A stretch of 47,428 bases of DNA from the NCBI GenBank assembly GCA_019873645.1, contig JAIOAX010000036.1:1-47428 (forward strand), in the 5' to 3' direction. Positions 17,901 through 26,686 of the stretch are shown here, piece after piece (the stretch's first letter is position 1; every line of letters starts with the position of its first letter). This stretch comes from Chloroflexota bacterium. GTDB lineage: Bacteria > Chloroflexota > Anaerolineae > B4-G1 > SLSP01. The notes under the pieces were generated by a model, which did no database searches, was not told where the DNA came from, and worked only from the letters and a program-made list of their open reading frames with translations. The translations under genes were made by a program, and so were the position numbers.

Positions 17901-19763
17901 ATGACCGCGAGCACTAAAAAACGTAAACCCCCGGCAAAAGCTAAAGTCGTCTCAGGTGCGGCCCGGCAGATCAAGCCCAAGGCCTCACCGGGCGAGTCTG
18001 AGATCAAGATCGAGTGGTTATTTATTAGCCTGCGCTGGCTTTTCCTGTTAGCCGTAGCCGGCATTACCGGGATTGAGGCGGCGCTCCAATCCACCCGGTT
18101 TCCCAACACGGTCATCGCCCTGCTCGTTGTGGGAAGTACTGCTAATGTGATCGCCATGGTGGTCCTGCTCCAAAACGCTCTGAACAAAAGCATCCAAAGT
18201 GTCATCTTAATCCAGGACATCGGCCTGGCTTTAGGATTCATTGCCGGTTCAGACAGCACAGCCAGTCCCCTGCTCTTTTTCGCCCTCATTCCGATCACTA
18301 CAGCCGCCTTGCGATTCTCGCGCTTATACGGCCTCCTTGTCGTCGCCGGTGTGGTCCTGGTTTATTGGGCGATTGCCTGGAACCAAAACGGTTTTTCTCT
18401 GGACATGCCGCTGCTGCAGTTGGTGACGCACGCATTTCCATACTTCACCAACGGCGTTGTCTTGCTGTTAGCCGGCAGTGCGGTCAGCCAAACCGGTGTG
18501 CGCATCCGGCAGACCCTCATCGCCGAGCGGGAGAAAAAAGAACGCGAGGCGCAGTCGGCCCTGGAATCCGCGCATCAAAAAATACGCCTGATCTTCGAGT
18601 TAACCAGCACCCTGAGTGCCACTCTCAACTACGAGCGGGTACTCGAAGCAGCACTCGATGTCAGCGACGCCGGTTTGCGCGAATTCTACGCCGCCCGTAA
18701 AGACATCAAGCAGATCGGCCTGATTCTGCTCTTTGGTATGGATCAGACGCTTTACGTCGCGAAGTCCAGGGGCGTTCCCATACAAGATGAACGCTTGCGC
18801 CTCCCCGCACAGGCCGGCGCATTGCCCCAAGCCACCGAAGTCGCAGGGCCGGTCGTCGTCAACACGCCACGCGATGATCCGGAATTGGGAAAATTTGCCG
18901 CTATGCAAGATTGTCGGCAGGCCGTCGTCGTACCCCTGCGCGCTGGCTTTGAAAGTTATGGCTTCCTGGTTTTGGGAAGTCCAGAACCTAATGCTTATAC
19001 CCCGGATTTTCAGGACCTTCTGGTTGCCATCTGCAATCAGGCCGTTATGGCACTCCAAAACGCCAATCTCTACCAAAACCTGATGGAAGAAAAAGATCGT
19101 CTGGTGACGGTGGAAGAAGACGCGCGCAAGAAACTGGCGCGCAACCTGCATGACGGCCCCACGCAGACCATCGCCGCGATTGCTATGCGCCTGAACTACA
19201 TCCGCATGCTCGTTAAACGCGAACCGGAAAAGTCCATCGAAGAACTTCAGCAGTTAGAGGAACTGGCGCGCAAAACGACTAAAGAAATCCGCCAGATGCT
19301 CTTCACGCTGCGCCCGCTGATCCTGGAAACACAAGGCCTCATCGCCGCCCTGCAACAACTCAAACAGAAGATCGCCGAGACCGATCCCCTGCCGGTCATT
19401 CACCTGGAGCTGGAAAAAGAGGCCGAAGAGGCGCTCAGCAAAGAGGCGCAGGGGGCGATCTTCTATATTACTGAAGAAGCAACCACCAACGCCCGTAAAT
19501 ACGCCAAAGCCAAGAACCTGTGGATTCGGCTTTATCAGCGTGGCTTGAATGTCATCGCCGAAATCGAAGACGACGGCGTCGGCTTTGATGTCGCCGCGAT
19601 GGAGGCCAATTACGCCAGCCGCGGTAGCCTGGGGATGATCAATCTGCGCGAGCGCGCCACCCTCGTCAAGGGCAAAACCGTCATTAAATCTGCGCCCGGT
19701 CAGGGCACCAAAGTCACCGTCACCGTTCCGGCGCAGATGCCCGCTGCAGAAGTTGAGCCTTGA
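17901..19763 (+). CDS. Membrane sensor histidine kinase with GAF domain (NarL-partner type)
   Basis: A 620-residue kinase. A basic N-terminus is followed by about six hydrophobic segments (residues 35-205), a coiled coil (about 205-240), a GAF domain (about 245-400), a HisKA_3 dimerisation helix with phospho-acceptor His417 in ARNLHDGPTQT, and an HATPase_c domain with EEATTNARKYA (N box), DDGVGF (G1) and SRGSLGMINLRERA (G2). Such kinases normally phosphorylate LuxR/NarL-type response regulators; none is adjacent. The nearby receiver protein cannot accept phosphate, so the true partner is elsewhere. The stop overlaps the next gene's start. The signal sensed is unknown. Confidence 0.9.
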   Translation: MTASTKKRKPPAKAKVVSGAARQIKPKASPGESEIKIEWLFISLRWLFLLAVAGITGIEAALQSTRFPNTVIALLVVGSTANVIAMVVLLQNALNKSIQSVILIQDIGLALGFIAGSDSTASPLLFFALIPITTAALRFSRLYGLLVVAGVVLVYWAIAWNQNGFSLDMPLLQLVTHAFPYFTNGVVLLLAGSAVSQTGVRIRQTLIAEREKKEREAQSALESAHQKIRLIFELTSTLSATLNYERVLEAALDVSDAGLREFYAARKDIKQIGLILLFGMDQTLYVAKSRGVPIQDERLRLPAQAGALPQATEVAGPVVVNTPRDDPELGKFAAMQDCRQAVVVPLRAGFESYGFLVLGSPEPNAYTPDFQDLLVAICNQAVMALQNANLYQNLMEEKDRLVTVEEDARKKLARNLHDGPTQTIAAIAMRLNYIRMLVKREPEKSIEELQQLEELARKTTKEIRQMLFTLRPLILETQGLIAALQQLKQKIAETDPLPVIHLELEKEAEEALSKEAQGAIFYITEEATTNARKYAKAKNLWIRLYQRGLNVIAEIEDDGVGFDVAAMEANYASRGSLGMINLRERATLVKGKTVIKSAPGQGTKVTVTVPAQMPAAEVEP

Positions 19764-20491
19764 ACACCGAAGCTGCCCTGCTTGAACGCTGGCTGTGGGT
19801 GATGGCCTCATTGGGCATCGCCATGCTCGCCAGCGCCATCCGCTGGATCGTCGTGGAGAGACCGCGCCTGAGCACGACAGCGCCGCAGAGACCCTCATCC
19901 CCCACGCTCTTTGATCAACCGTGGATCATCCAACCCCTGCGCTTGCTGTATGCCGCAGGTATCCCGGCAGCGGCTTACCTGTGGCGCGGTGTACTGACGG
20001 CAAGCGGCCTGGGATTACAACCCTTCTTCTTGACCAATCCTCAAACGTCGGCTATGGCGCCCGGCAGTTGGGACGACTGGGTACGCGACATCGGCTGGGT
20101 GTGCGCGCTGGCCTGCGGCTTTTGGGTACTGGTGCGCCTCGCGGATCATAACACGCACACACAGATCAAACGACATCGCCTGGACCTGGCGTTGCGCGAA
20201 GCCGTTTACCATCAAGTTCATTGGGCCTTCTACCGCGAACCCTGCGTGTTATGGTTGGGGCCCGGCCTGGGAACATGGGCCGGGTTGCTGCCGGTGCTCC
20301 TTGAGGCGTTCGTCAATCCCGCGCGCTGGACCGATCTGCAACTTCCCGACCGGGGGCGGGATTTGCTGGTGCGCGTGGGCCTGGGGGTGCTGAGCGCGAT
20401 GCTGTTTCTCCAGACGCAAAACCTCTGGCTTGCCATACTTGCCGACGCCGGGTTGGTCTGGGTGTTGGGACAGGCCGCCGAAACTGCCTGA
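19760..20491 (+). CDS. Polytopic membrane protein coupled to the histidine kinase
   Basis: A 243-residue protein beginning at TTG (19760), which overlaps the kinase stop (TTGA). Hydrophobic segments lie at about 10-32, 52-78, 110-130, 155-180 and 200-240. The last segment, FLQTQNLWLAILADAGLVWVLG, resembles motif 3 of CPBP (type II CAAX-type) intramembrane proteases, with Asp where a His is expected, and REAVYHQVHWAFYREP could be a decayed motif 1. The Glu-Glu pair of active CPBP proteases is not seen. Tight coupling suggests a role in the kinase's signalling, for example as a membrane partner. Function unassigned. Confidence 0.7.
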   Translation: MNTEAALLERWLWVMASLGIAMLASAIRWIVVERPRLSTTAPQRPSSPTLFDQPWIIQPLRLLYAAGIPAAAYLWRGVLTASGLGLQPFFLTNPQTSAMAPGSWDDWVRDIGWVCALACGFWVLVRLADHNTHTQIKRHRLDLALREAVYHQVHWAFYREPCVLWLGPGLGTWAGLLPVLLEAFVNPARWTDLQLPDRGRDLLVRVGLGVLSAMLFLQTQNLWLAILADAGLVWVLGQAAETA

Positions 20492-20497
20492 AATGCA

Positions 20498-20522
20498 ACA
20501 GAGGCGACATCGTCGCCCCTGT
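20498..20522. terminator. Hairpin between convergent genes
   Basis: ACAGAGGCGAC (20498-20508) pairs with GTCGCCCCTGT (20512-20522) with one mismatch, between the membrane protein (+) and the small protein gene (-). No T-run is visible on either strand. Confidence 0.4.
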
Positions 20523-20544
20523 GCGCATAAGAGCCAGATTTACG

Positions 20545-20790
20545 TTAGACGATAATCAACGCCAGCACGATCAACAGCGCCAGCATCGCCACGGCCAGCC
20601 ACGCAATACGTTTGAGGTCGGTCAACACGTAGCGGTATTCCTCCATCAAATCCGCGTCGGCCGGCTGAACCACCGGCGCCTTAACTACCGGAACCGCTGC
20701 GACCGGCGCTACGCCATCTGCGCCTGGGCGGTAAAGTTGACTCGCGGACAAACGCGGCCCACTGCTGCGTTTTTTGGTTTTCTTCGCCAT
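20545..20790 (-). CDS. Small tail-anchored membrane protein
   Basis: An 81-residue protein with a Lys/Arg-rich N-terminus (MAKKTKKRSSG), a Pro/Val/Ala-rich middle and one C-terminal hydrophobic helix (IAWLAVAMLALLIVLALIIV) that ends the protein. This layout fits a tail-anchored protein with its basic part in the cytoplasm. AAGGGGTGA lies upstream of the ATG. No family recognised. Confidence 0.65.
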   Translation of the reverse strand: MAKKTKKRSSGPRLSASQLYRPGADGVAPVAAVPVVKAPVVQPADADLMEEYRYVLTDLKRIAWLAVAMLALLIVLALIIV

Positions 20791-20864
20791 TTCTCGTCAC
20801 CCCTTGTTGTGTTTTAGATAACCGCCTATTGTCCTATTATTTTCCAATTTGGCAAACACAAATT

Positions 20865-22079
20865 TCAGTTGAAATTCTGCGGCGCCGGGCAAGCCAGGTC
20901 CGGCACAAAAAGCACCCGCCTCCAGGTATAATAGACCAACCAAAGCATCAAAAGCGCCCCTAACACGCCCGGCGCAGGCGCGCCAACCCGGCCCAACAAC
21001 AGCCCACCGACCGTCGGGGCGATGACGCGGGTCAGGCTGCTCAACGCCGCCGAAAGCCCCAACGTCCCGCCCACCTCTTCCGGCCAGACGGAGCGGGTCA
21101 ACGCCGTGTTGACGGCGACCCGCAGGACACCGGAGGCCAGGGCCAGGGGGGCCAAAACCACCAACAGCACTCCCAGCGACGGGGTAAGGGCCCAGGCCAA
21201 CAAAGAACACGCCAACAGGGCGCTTCCCCCAAAGACCAGTTGTTTATCGGTGAAACGTTGAACCAGCAAGCGGATGAAAACTCCCTGAACCAGCACCACC
21301 AGAATTCCGACGTAGGTGAGGACAAAACTGGTCGTTCGGGCGTCTAGCCCTAGCCGTTCCAGCGCAAACAGGGAGAAGACCGTCTCAAAGAGGGTGAAAG
21401 CCAAACTGTAGAAAAATTGGGTCTGTAAGAGCGGGCCCACGCAGGGTAACTTCAGCGCCTCCCCCAGAACGCGAAGGGAAAAAGCGGCGCGCGGTTCCTG
21501 CATCCGCCGTTCGCGTTCTTTACGTGGGAGCGACTCCGGCAGCCAGAGCAACACGCCCAGCAGGTTAAGGGAAGACAGTCCCGCCGCCAGCAGCGCGGGA
21601 AGGGCGTAGTTGCCACCTCCGGCCAAGGCGCCGCCTAGCGCCGGGCCAAAGATGAAGCCCAGACCAAAGGCCGCGCCGATGAGGCCAAACCCTTTCGTCC
21701 GCTCTTTCCCCTCGGTCACATCGCTGATATACGCCTGGGCCAGGGAGATGTTGCCCCCCAGAAAGCCATCCACGATCCGACTGGCAAAGAGCATCGCCAG
21801 CGACCGGGCCAGTCCCAGCATCAGGAATCCGGCCACTGTGCCGGCCAGACTCAAAAGTAACAGCGGCTTACGGCCATGCCGGTCGGAGAGACGTCCCAGG
21901 ATGGGCGCACCCAAAAGTTGCGTCAGCGCGTTGGCGCCCAGAAGCAGCCCCACGACTTCGGCCTGCGCACCGAAGGTAGCTGCGTAATAAGGCAGCAGCG
22001 GCAGAATCAGGCTAAAGCCCAGAACATCCACAAAGACAAAAAGGAAAAGAAGTGTCAAGTTACGTCGGTTGTCAGACAT
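20865..22079 (-). CDS. MFS transporter (TetA/drug-efflux-like)
   Basis: A 404-residue major facilitator with twelve hydrophobic segments. Motif A between helices 2 and 3 is GRLSDRHGRKPLL, and helix 5 carries a motif C-like stretch, GAAFGLGFIFGPALGG, which marks proton-coupled antiporters. The overall pattern is closest to the TetA/multidrug exporter group (DHA1). The ribosome site is AGGAGG. It follows the large chimeric surface protein gene at 30 bases on the same strand. The exported compound cannot be deduced. Confidence 0.85.
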   Translation of the reverse strand: MSDNRRNLTLLFLFVFVDVLGFSLILPLLPYYAATFGAQAEVVGLLLGANALTQLLGAPILGRLSDRHGRKPLLLLSLAGTVAGFLMLGLARSLAMLFASRIVDGFLGGNISLAQAYISDVTEGKERTKGFGLIGAAFGLGFIFGPALGGALAGGGNYALPALLAAGLSSLNLLGVLLWLPESLPRKERERRMQEPRAAFSLRVLGEALKLPCVGPLLQTQFFYSLAFTLFETVFSLFALERLGLDARTTSFVLTYVGILVVLVQGVFIRLLVQRFTDKQLVFGGSALLACSLLAWALTPSLGVLLVVLAPLALASGVLRVAVNTALTRSVWPEEVGGTLGLSAALSSLTRVIAPTVGGLLLGRVGAPAPGVLGALLMLWLVYYTWRRVLFVPDLACPAPQNFN

Positions 22080-22109
22080 GATACCTCCTATTGATCGAAT
22101 ATTATCCGA

Positions 22110-25100
22110 CTACTGAAGCAAAATCAGCGGCAGATATAGCCGCCGGTTCAGCCGCTGCAAAATGATGCCATCCAGTGACGCCAATGTCACCGAAGTCACA
22201 GCCTGCCCGTTGTTGTAGCGCGTCGCCGAGCGGATGTGCAAAGCGTCGGCCACGCAGGGCGCGCCGGCGCAGACCAGGCGCAGGTAGGGCGATTGCGCCG
22301 GATCGAGGGCCACCGCAGCCACCAGATGCCACTCGTCGCCGCCCTGGCGCTGGTTCAACGTGGTCGAGACGACCACCTGCCCGCCTTGGACAATTTCATA
22401 ACGCGCCTGAGTGTTCCAGCCGCCCGCCGTTGGCGCTGCCGGCCACCAGGCGGTGACCGTGTACACATCGGCGGCCTGAATAGTAGGAAGATTCCAGCGC
22501 GCCTCACCGCTTGCGCTGCTCAGCTCGTGCAGTTGGGTTTTCCAGGCGTGGTAAAAGGGCCCGCTGGCCTTCCACTCGCCGCTATCATAGGTCTTGACCG
22601 ACCACGTGCCACCGATGATGCTGAAACCGGGGTCGCCGTCGTCCAGGATGAACTCGTAAAGGGGTGCTTGATTGCCCTGGAGCCGCCGGAAGCCCGCGCC
22701 GAGCGTGACCGTCTGCGGCTGCGACGTGCCGTTGAGGAGCACCGTCCCGTTGGTATAGTCGCGGCGCAAAACATCCGGCGGATGGAGGCGCAACTGAACA
22801 TTGTCCAGCCAGACGGTACCGGTGACGGCGCCGGCAAAGAACTGGATACGTGCGTCGCTGACGGTGGCGTTGGCCTCAAAGGTGACGGTGTACGGCTGCC
22901 AGGTCGGCCCCAGGGTCACTTGCTGCCAGAGGCCATAGTTCGTCCACGGGGCCGCGTTTTTGGACGCCCCCAGGGTCAGGGTGCGCAGACGGTCGGCCTT
23001 TGCCCAGAAGGTCAGGTCATAGACCGCTTTCTCGACCAGGTTGTGGGGGTTCTGGTTGAAATCTACGTGCCAGTCGGTGCCGGTGGTGGCAGTGACATCA
23101 ATGCGGGCGGAGAAGCTGCCTTTGACAGCGGTGGTGGCGTCGCGGCTCACGCTGGCCTGGCATCCCGCGCCCGTGTTAGCCCAAAAACGCCAGGGGGCGG
23201 TGATGGGGTCTTCAAACCCAGGGTTGACGATGCGGTTCGGGCCGGGGTCAAAGCCCACGTCCACGCGATAGGCCGGGCCGAGCGGATAGCCCAGGTCAAA
23301 GTTCAGCTCGTCGTACCACCAGTCGTTGCCGTGCCAGGTGTCGCCGTACTCGTGGGCAAAATAGCCGTCGTGCAGCAAGGTCAACGCCAGGCCAAGGCGC
23401 ATCCAGGGATAGTAAGTGCGCGCAAATTCCAGCGTGGAAGTCGGGATTTTGTCCCAGGGTTCGTAATCATAGCCGTAGGCAATCTGATCCACCGGCGAAG
23501 ACTCGAACATCACCACCGGCGGCTGCCGGGCGTCGCGCATCCAGGCCCGGTAGCGGTCCCAAAGCCCGGCAAAGGCGTCTTCGCCTTCCAGCACATTGGC
23601 GGTGACAAAGCCCAGACTGATGCCGTCAAAGAGTTCGCCGATGCCCGGCTCGTAAATGTTCATCGAATGTCCGCTGACGATCGCATAGGGCATCAAGCGG
23701 CGGAAGGTGCGGATTTCGCGGAACACGCCGGCTTTCCAGGCCGCGTCAAACCAATCGGGATCGTCCGCGATGCCGTCTTCGTTGGCGTCAATCTGCACCG
23801 GATTGCCATAGATGTCATACGATTGCCATGATTGAGTCGTCATCACATTGTCGAAAAAGACGCCGTCGGCCATCATCCCCGAATCGAGCCAGGTCTGGTA
23901 GGCGTAGCGGGCCTGGTATTCGGCGACTTCGGGTTTGGTCAGGTTGAGGCGGTAAGAGCCGGGCCAGACTTCGATGCGGTTGCCGTTCACATCCTTGAGA
24001 TAATAATCGGGCGAAGGAATGTCGTTGTTCTCCACCGCGTTGATGGAGGTGAGAATGCGGATGTGAGGGTTGAGCTGCCGGAGTGCGCGGATTTCGTCCG
24101 CCGTAGCCCCGACGCCCAGCCACAGGTCCACTTTCGCCATATACTCAAGCGAGCGGTCGTTGTCGTAACGCCACTCCCACCAGCCCCACAGGTTGCCGGT
24201 GCGCGGGAAGGCGGGGTTGACCTGAGAGAGGACGCGGTAGTGCATGCGCAGGCGATAATCGGGGTGGCTGGCGCAGCGCACATAGACGGCGTTGAGCGTG
24301 TTGGGATCGGGGTTGAGGCCGACGACGGCCGTTGTGTGGGTGAGGGTGTTCGTCGGCTCGCCGAAAGGCGTCATCTGGGCATAGGAAAGGTCGGCGTTGA
24401 CGCTGTAGGCGCAGCGGGTGGAAGTCAACGACTGCACGGTGAGGGTAAAGGCGGTTGCGCCGGGGGGCAAAAGCGTGCTGGGCGGGTCGGGGTTGAAGAT
24501 GGGGATGCCGGGATAGGTGACCGGTGCGCTCTGGCAGGCCGTGCCCTGTTGGCCGTTGGCCGAGACGGGCGTGAACTCGTAGACGACGCTATCGCCCGGC
24601 GTAAGCAGGGATGTTGGCAGCCAGACCTCGTTGGGGCGCGGGGCATTCTGGCGTCCGACGCGGGCGGCGATCTCGTGCGCCGGGGCCGCGCGGCCAGAAA
24701 TGCGCACGGCGTCTATCCAATAGTCGGCGACGTTCCCCCACCAGGGCGAGCCGCCAATGGCAAATTCGGTCCCGTCGGCGGTGGGCGGCCAGTAGTGGCC
24801 CTCGTTGGTGTCGGCGGTCAGCACGCCGTCCACGTAGAAGCGCATCCAGTTGCCGCCGGCCGAGTAGGTGAAGGCCAGGTGGTGCCATTCGCCGGCCTTC
24901 CAGCCGCCCATATAGGCTTTGCCGCCGTAGGCGCTCTGCCACTGGCCGTTGACAATGCCTCCGGCGTAGAGAATTTGCGAATCCTTGCTCTGGCCGATCA
25001 GCATATAGTCATCGCCGCCGGATTGGTAAAAGAACAGGTAATGGCTCTTGTCGGCGTAACGCGAGTCGCTGCCGTCGGCGCGCAGGGCAACCCACATCTC

Positions 25101-26000
25101 GATGGTGCCTTCGTCGAGGGGAAGGTTGTACTGTCGGGGGTATTTGAGCACGCCGCTGGCAGGGAGCGCCAAGGCTTGTCCCCATTTGCCGGCGGCATAA
25201 GCCACGTTCTGCACCGTCGTGGGCGTTTCGCCGTTGGCCCCGGTTGTAGAGCCGTCAAAATGGAGCAGGATGCCCTCGGCGACGAGCGTATCGGTGATAG
25301 GAGTGCCGTTGATCCGCCAGCGGTAACGGCTGCCCCATTCGGGGTTGCCGTCAGGGTCGCTGTAGGCAGCGCTGCCCACGACATAGGTATAGTCCGGGGT
25401 GAGGCTGGCCGCAGAATCAGAACAAACAGGCAGACCAGCAGGGCGGGCCGCAGCGAGCTGTCCATAAAGCCCAAACAAGAGCAAGATAACAAAAATGGCT
25501 TTACCGCCGCGAAAGCGCAGGAAAGGCGAGAAAGCGTGACCCAACACCGGCGCCAGCGCAATGGGGATCAGCCCCCAGCCGTCTACACCGGCCCAGAAAC
25601 GCGCCAAACCCACCGGTAGCGCCCTCTTTAAGAAGTCTAACAGCAGCGCCGGAACTCCAATCTGCCAGCCGCCGGCCCGCCAGGCATTGGTTGCGCCAGG
25701 GTTGCCGTCCCCGTAACGGCGGATGTCGGAACGAGTGAGCAGCTTCCCCAGCCAGACCGAGAAAGGCAGGGAGCCGGAGAGGAAGCCCAGCGCCGTCCAG
25801 AGCAGAATCTCGAAGCCGCGGATCTGGCGATCCGCTCCAAGCATTATGAACCGATCCGCTCCAAGCATTATAAACCGATCCGCTCCAAGCATTATGAACC
25901 GATCCGCTCCAAGTATTATGAACCGATCCGCTCCAAGTATTATGTCCGCTCCAGGCATTATGAACAGCCCCGCTCCGGCTATCATATAGGCGTTACGCAC
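22110..26000 (-). CDS. Chimera: repeat leader, truncated PlsY acyltransferase, secreted LamG/glycosidase-like protein
   Basis: A single 1296-codon frame. Residues 1-56 are tandem LGADRFIM octapeptides encoded by a DNA repeat. Residues 61-168 are the first two-thirds of PlsY (glycerol-3-phosphate acyltransferase): GSLPFSVWLGK, GDGNPGATNAWR and GHAFSPFLRFRGGKA, the three family motifs, after which the remaining helices are missing. A hydrophobic stretch (169-186, signal-peptide-like) leads into a beta domain, a LamG domain (about 243-448), Ig-like segments, a GHL15-like TIM barrel (about 605-960, with DGVFFDNVM), a CBM4/9-like domain and a golvesin-type C-terminal domain ending RRLYLPLILLQ. PlsY itself must be nonfunctional as a full enzyme here. 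The protein may actually start inside the frame. Confidence 0.7.
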   Translation of the reverse strand: MRNAYMIAGAGLFIMPGADIILGADRFIILGADRFIMLGADRFIMLGADRFIMLGADRQIRGFEILLWTALGFLSGSLPFSVWLGKLLTRSDIRRYGDGNPGATNAWRAGGWQIGVPALLLDFLKRALPVGLARFWAGVDGWGLIPIALAPVLGHAFSPFLRFRGGKAIFVILLLFGLYGQLAAARPAGLPVCSDSAASLTPDYTYVVGSAAYSDPDGNPEWGSRYRWRINGTPITDTLVAEGILLHFDGSTTGANGETPTTVQNVAYAAGKWGQALALPASGVLKYPRQYNLPLDEGTIEMWVALRADGSDSRYADKSHYLFFYQSGGDDYMLIGQSKDSQILYAGGIVNGQWQSAYGGKAYMGGWKAGEWHHLAFTYSAGGNWMRFYVDGVLTADTNEGHYWPPTADGTEFAIGGSPWWGNVADYWIDAVRISGRAAPAHEIAARVGRQNAPRPNEVWLPTSLLTPGDSVVYEFTPVSANGQQGTACQSAPVTYPGIPIFNPDPPSTLLPPGATAFTLTVQSLTSTRCAYSVNADLSYAQMTPFGEPTNTLTHTTAVVGLNPDPNTLNAVYVRCASHPDYRLRMHYRVLSQVNPAFPRTGNLWGWWEWRYDNDRSLEYMAKVDLWLGVGATADEIRALRQLNPHIRILTSINAVENNDIPSPDYYLKDVNGNRIEVWPGSYRLNLTKPEVAEYQARYAYQTWLDSGMMADGVFFDNVMTTQSWQSYDIYGNPVQIDANEDGIADDPDWFDAAWKAGVFREIRTFRRLMPYAIVSGHSMNIYEPGIGELFDGISLGFVTANVLEGEDAFAGLWDRYRAWMRDARQPPVVMFESSPVDQIAYGYDYEPWDKIPTSTLEFARTYYPWMRLGLALTLLHDGYFAHEYGDTWHGNDWWYDELNFDLGYPLGPAYRVDVGFDPGPNRIVNPGFEDPITAPWRFWANTGAGCQASVSRDATTAVKGSFSARIDVTATTGTDWHVDFNQNPHNLVEKAVYDLTFWAKADRLRTLTLGASKNAAPWTNYGLWQQVTLGPTWQPYTVTFEANATVSDARIQFFAGAVTGTVWLDNVQLRLHPPDVLRRDYTNGTVLLNGTSQPQTVTLGAGFRRLQGNQAPLYEFILDDGDPGFSIIGGTWSVKTYDSGEWKASGPFYHAWKTQLHELSSASGEARWNLPTIQAADVYTVTAWWPAAPTAGGWNTQARYEIVQGGQVVVSTTLNQRQGGDEWHLVAAVALDPAQSPYLRLVCAGAPCVADALHIRSATRYNNGQAVTSVTLASLDGIILQRLNRRLYLPLILLQ
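25828..25965. repeat. 24-bp tandem repeat, about 5.75 copies
   Basis: Units start at 25828, 25852, 25876, 25900 and 25924, with a shortened unit at 25945-25965 and decayed remnants to about 25985. Core: CGATCCGCTCCAAGCATTAT. Copies differ at one or two bases. Because 24 is a multiple of three, the minus strand is read as repeated LGADRFIM at the start of the chimeric gene, and most units contain an in-frame ATG. Confidence 0.85.
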
Positions 26001-26005
26001 TGCGC

Positions 26006-26157
26006 CATTTTCTGACAGGGATGAACAGGATTTTCAGGATCACAGAAGGCCTTGTTTGTCATTTTCTGACAGGGATGGACAGGATTTTCAGGGTTAAAAA
26101 AGACTTTATGAGAGTTCTTTCATCCTGCCAATCCTGTGAATCCTGTCCAAAGAAAAT
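26006..26157. repeat. Dispersed ACAGGATTTTCAGG-type repeats
   Basis: Two direct copies of a 33-base sequence (26006-26038 and 26060-26092) containing GACAGGATTTTCAGG, with one difference, and a related block in inverse orientation (26121-26157). They fill the gap between the chimeric gene and the DUF1152 remnant. Such short repeats recur in intergenic DNA of many bacteria; no gene is seen in 26001-26245. Confidence 0.65.
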
Positions 26158-26245
26158 AACCGCATAACGACTGTAGTGTATCATATTAATCTAACATTGT
26201 CGAGGTAGTTACGCCAGGAGGCCAGGAGGCGAAAGCAGCGGCGAT

Positions 26246-26665
26246 TCATGGCAACAGTATGGTAGCAGCAGGTCGGCGGGGAATGAAGCCGGCAAACAAC
26301 CGGTATACCTGAACGGCATCCATAAAAGTTTCCGTGTTGCGCAGCTGGGACAGGTACAAATTGCGCTGCGCCACAAACGGTAAATTGAAAAATCAGTAAA
26401 GCGGCATCAGCGGTGAAATCCACAGACGGCTGCCTTTGTTTTTTTCTGTCAGGTGATAGTCGCCGTAATGCCCTTGCACAGCGGAAATGATGGACGAATT
26501 GATCACGCTGGGGTCTTGAAACCGTTTGCCTTGCACGTACAAGACCGCTTCTTCATAAGCCTGATAGGCCGGCATTTGCGGCGTCAATGAGCAGACGCCC
26601 AGAAATCCGCCAGCCTCAGTCAGGCCGGCAATGTTTTCCAGAACGTGGGCATAGGCATTGAACAA
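26246..26665 (-). pseudogene. DUF1152 C-terminal remnant with in-frame stop
   Basis: On the minus strand the frame reads GGFLGVCSLT, GHYGDYHLTEKNKGSRLWISPLMPLY, then TGA (26393-26395), then FFNLPFVAQRNLYLSQLRNTET and on to a stop at 26246. This matches the C-terminal half of DUF1152 proteins, where the stop position is normally Trp (LYWFF); TGG has become TGA. The N-terminal half is absent: an in-frame stop lies just upstream (26672-26674). Truncated and interrupted, hence a pseudogene. Confidence 0.75.
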
Positions 26666-26686
26666 GGTGTATTATGGCAGCTTTTG

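Noticed and set aside
23832..25619. 595-codon plus-strand frame
   Set aside because: Antisense of the LamG/glycosidase coding region; composition is typical of a shadow frame.
25828..25965. CRISPR or transposon end at the 24-bp repeat
   Set aside because: Units are contiguous without spacers and degrade gradually at one end, as a slippage-type tandem repeat.
26181..26423. 80-codon minus-strand ORF
   Set aside because: It lies in another frame of the DUF1152 remnant and has no recognisable domain.
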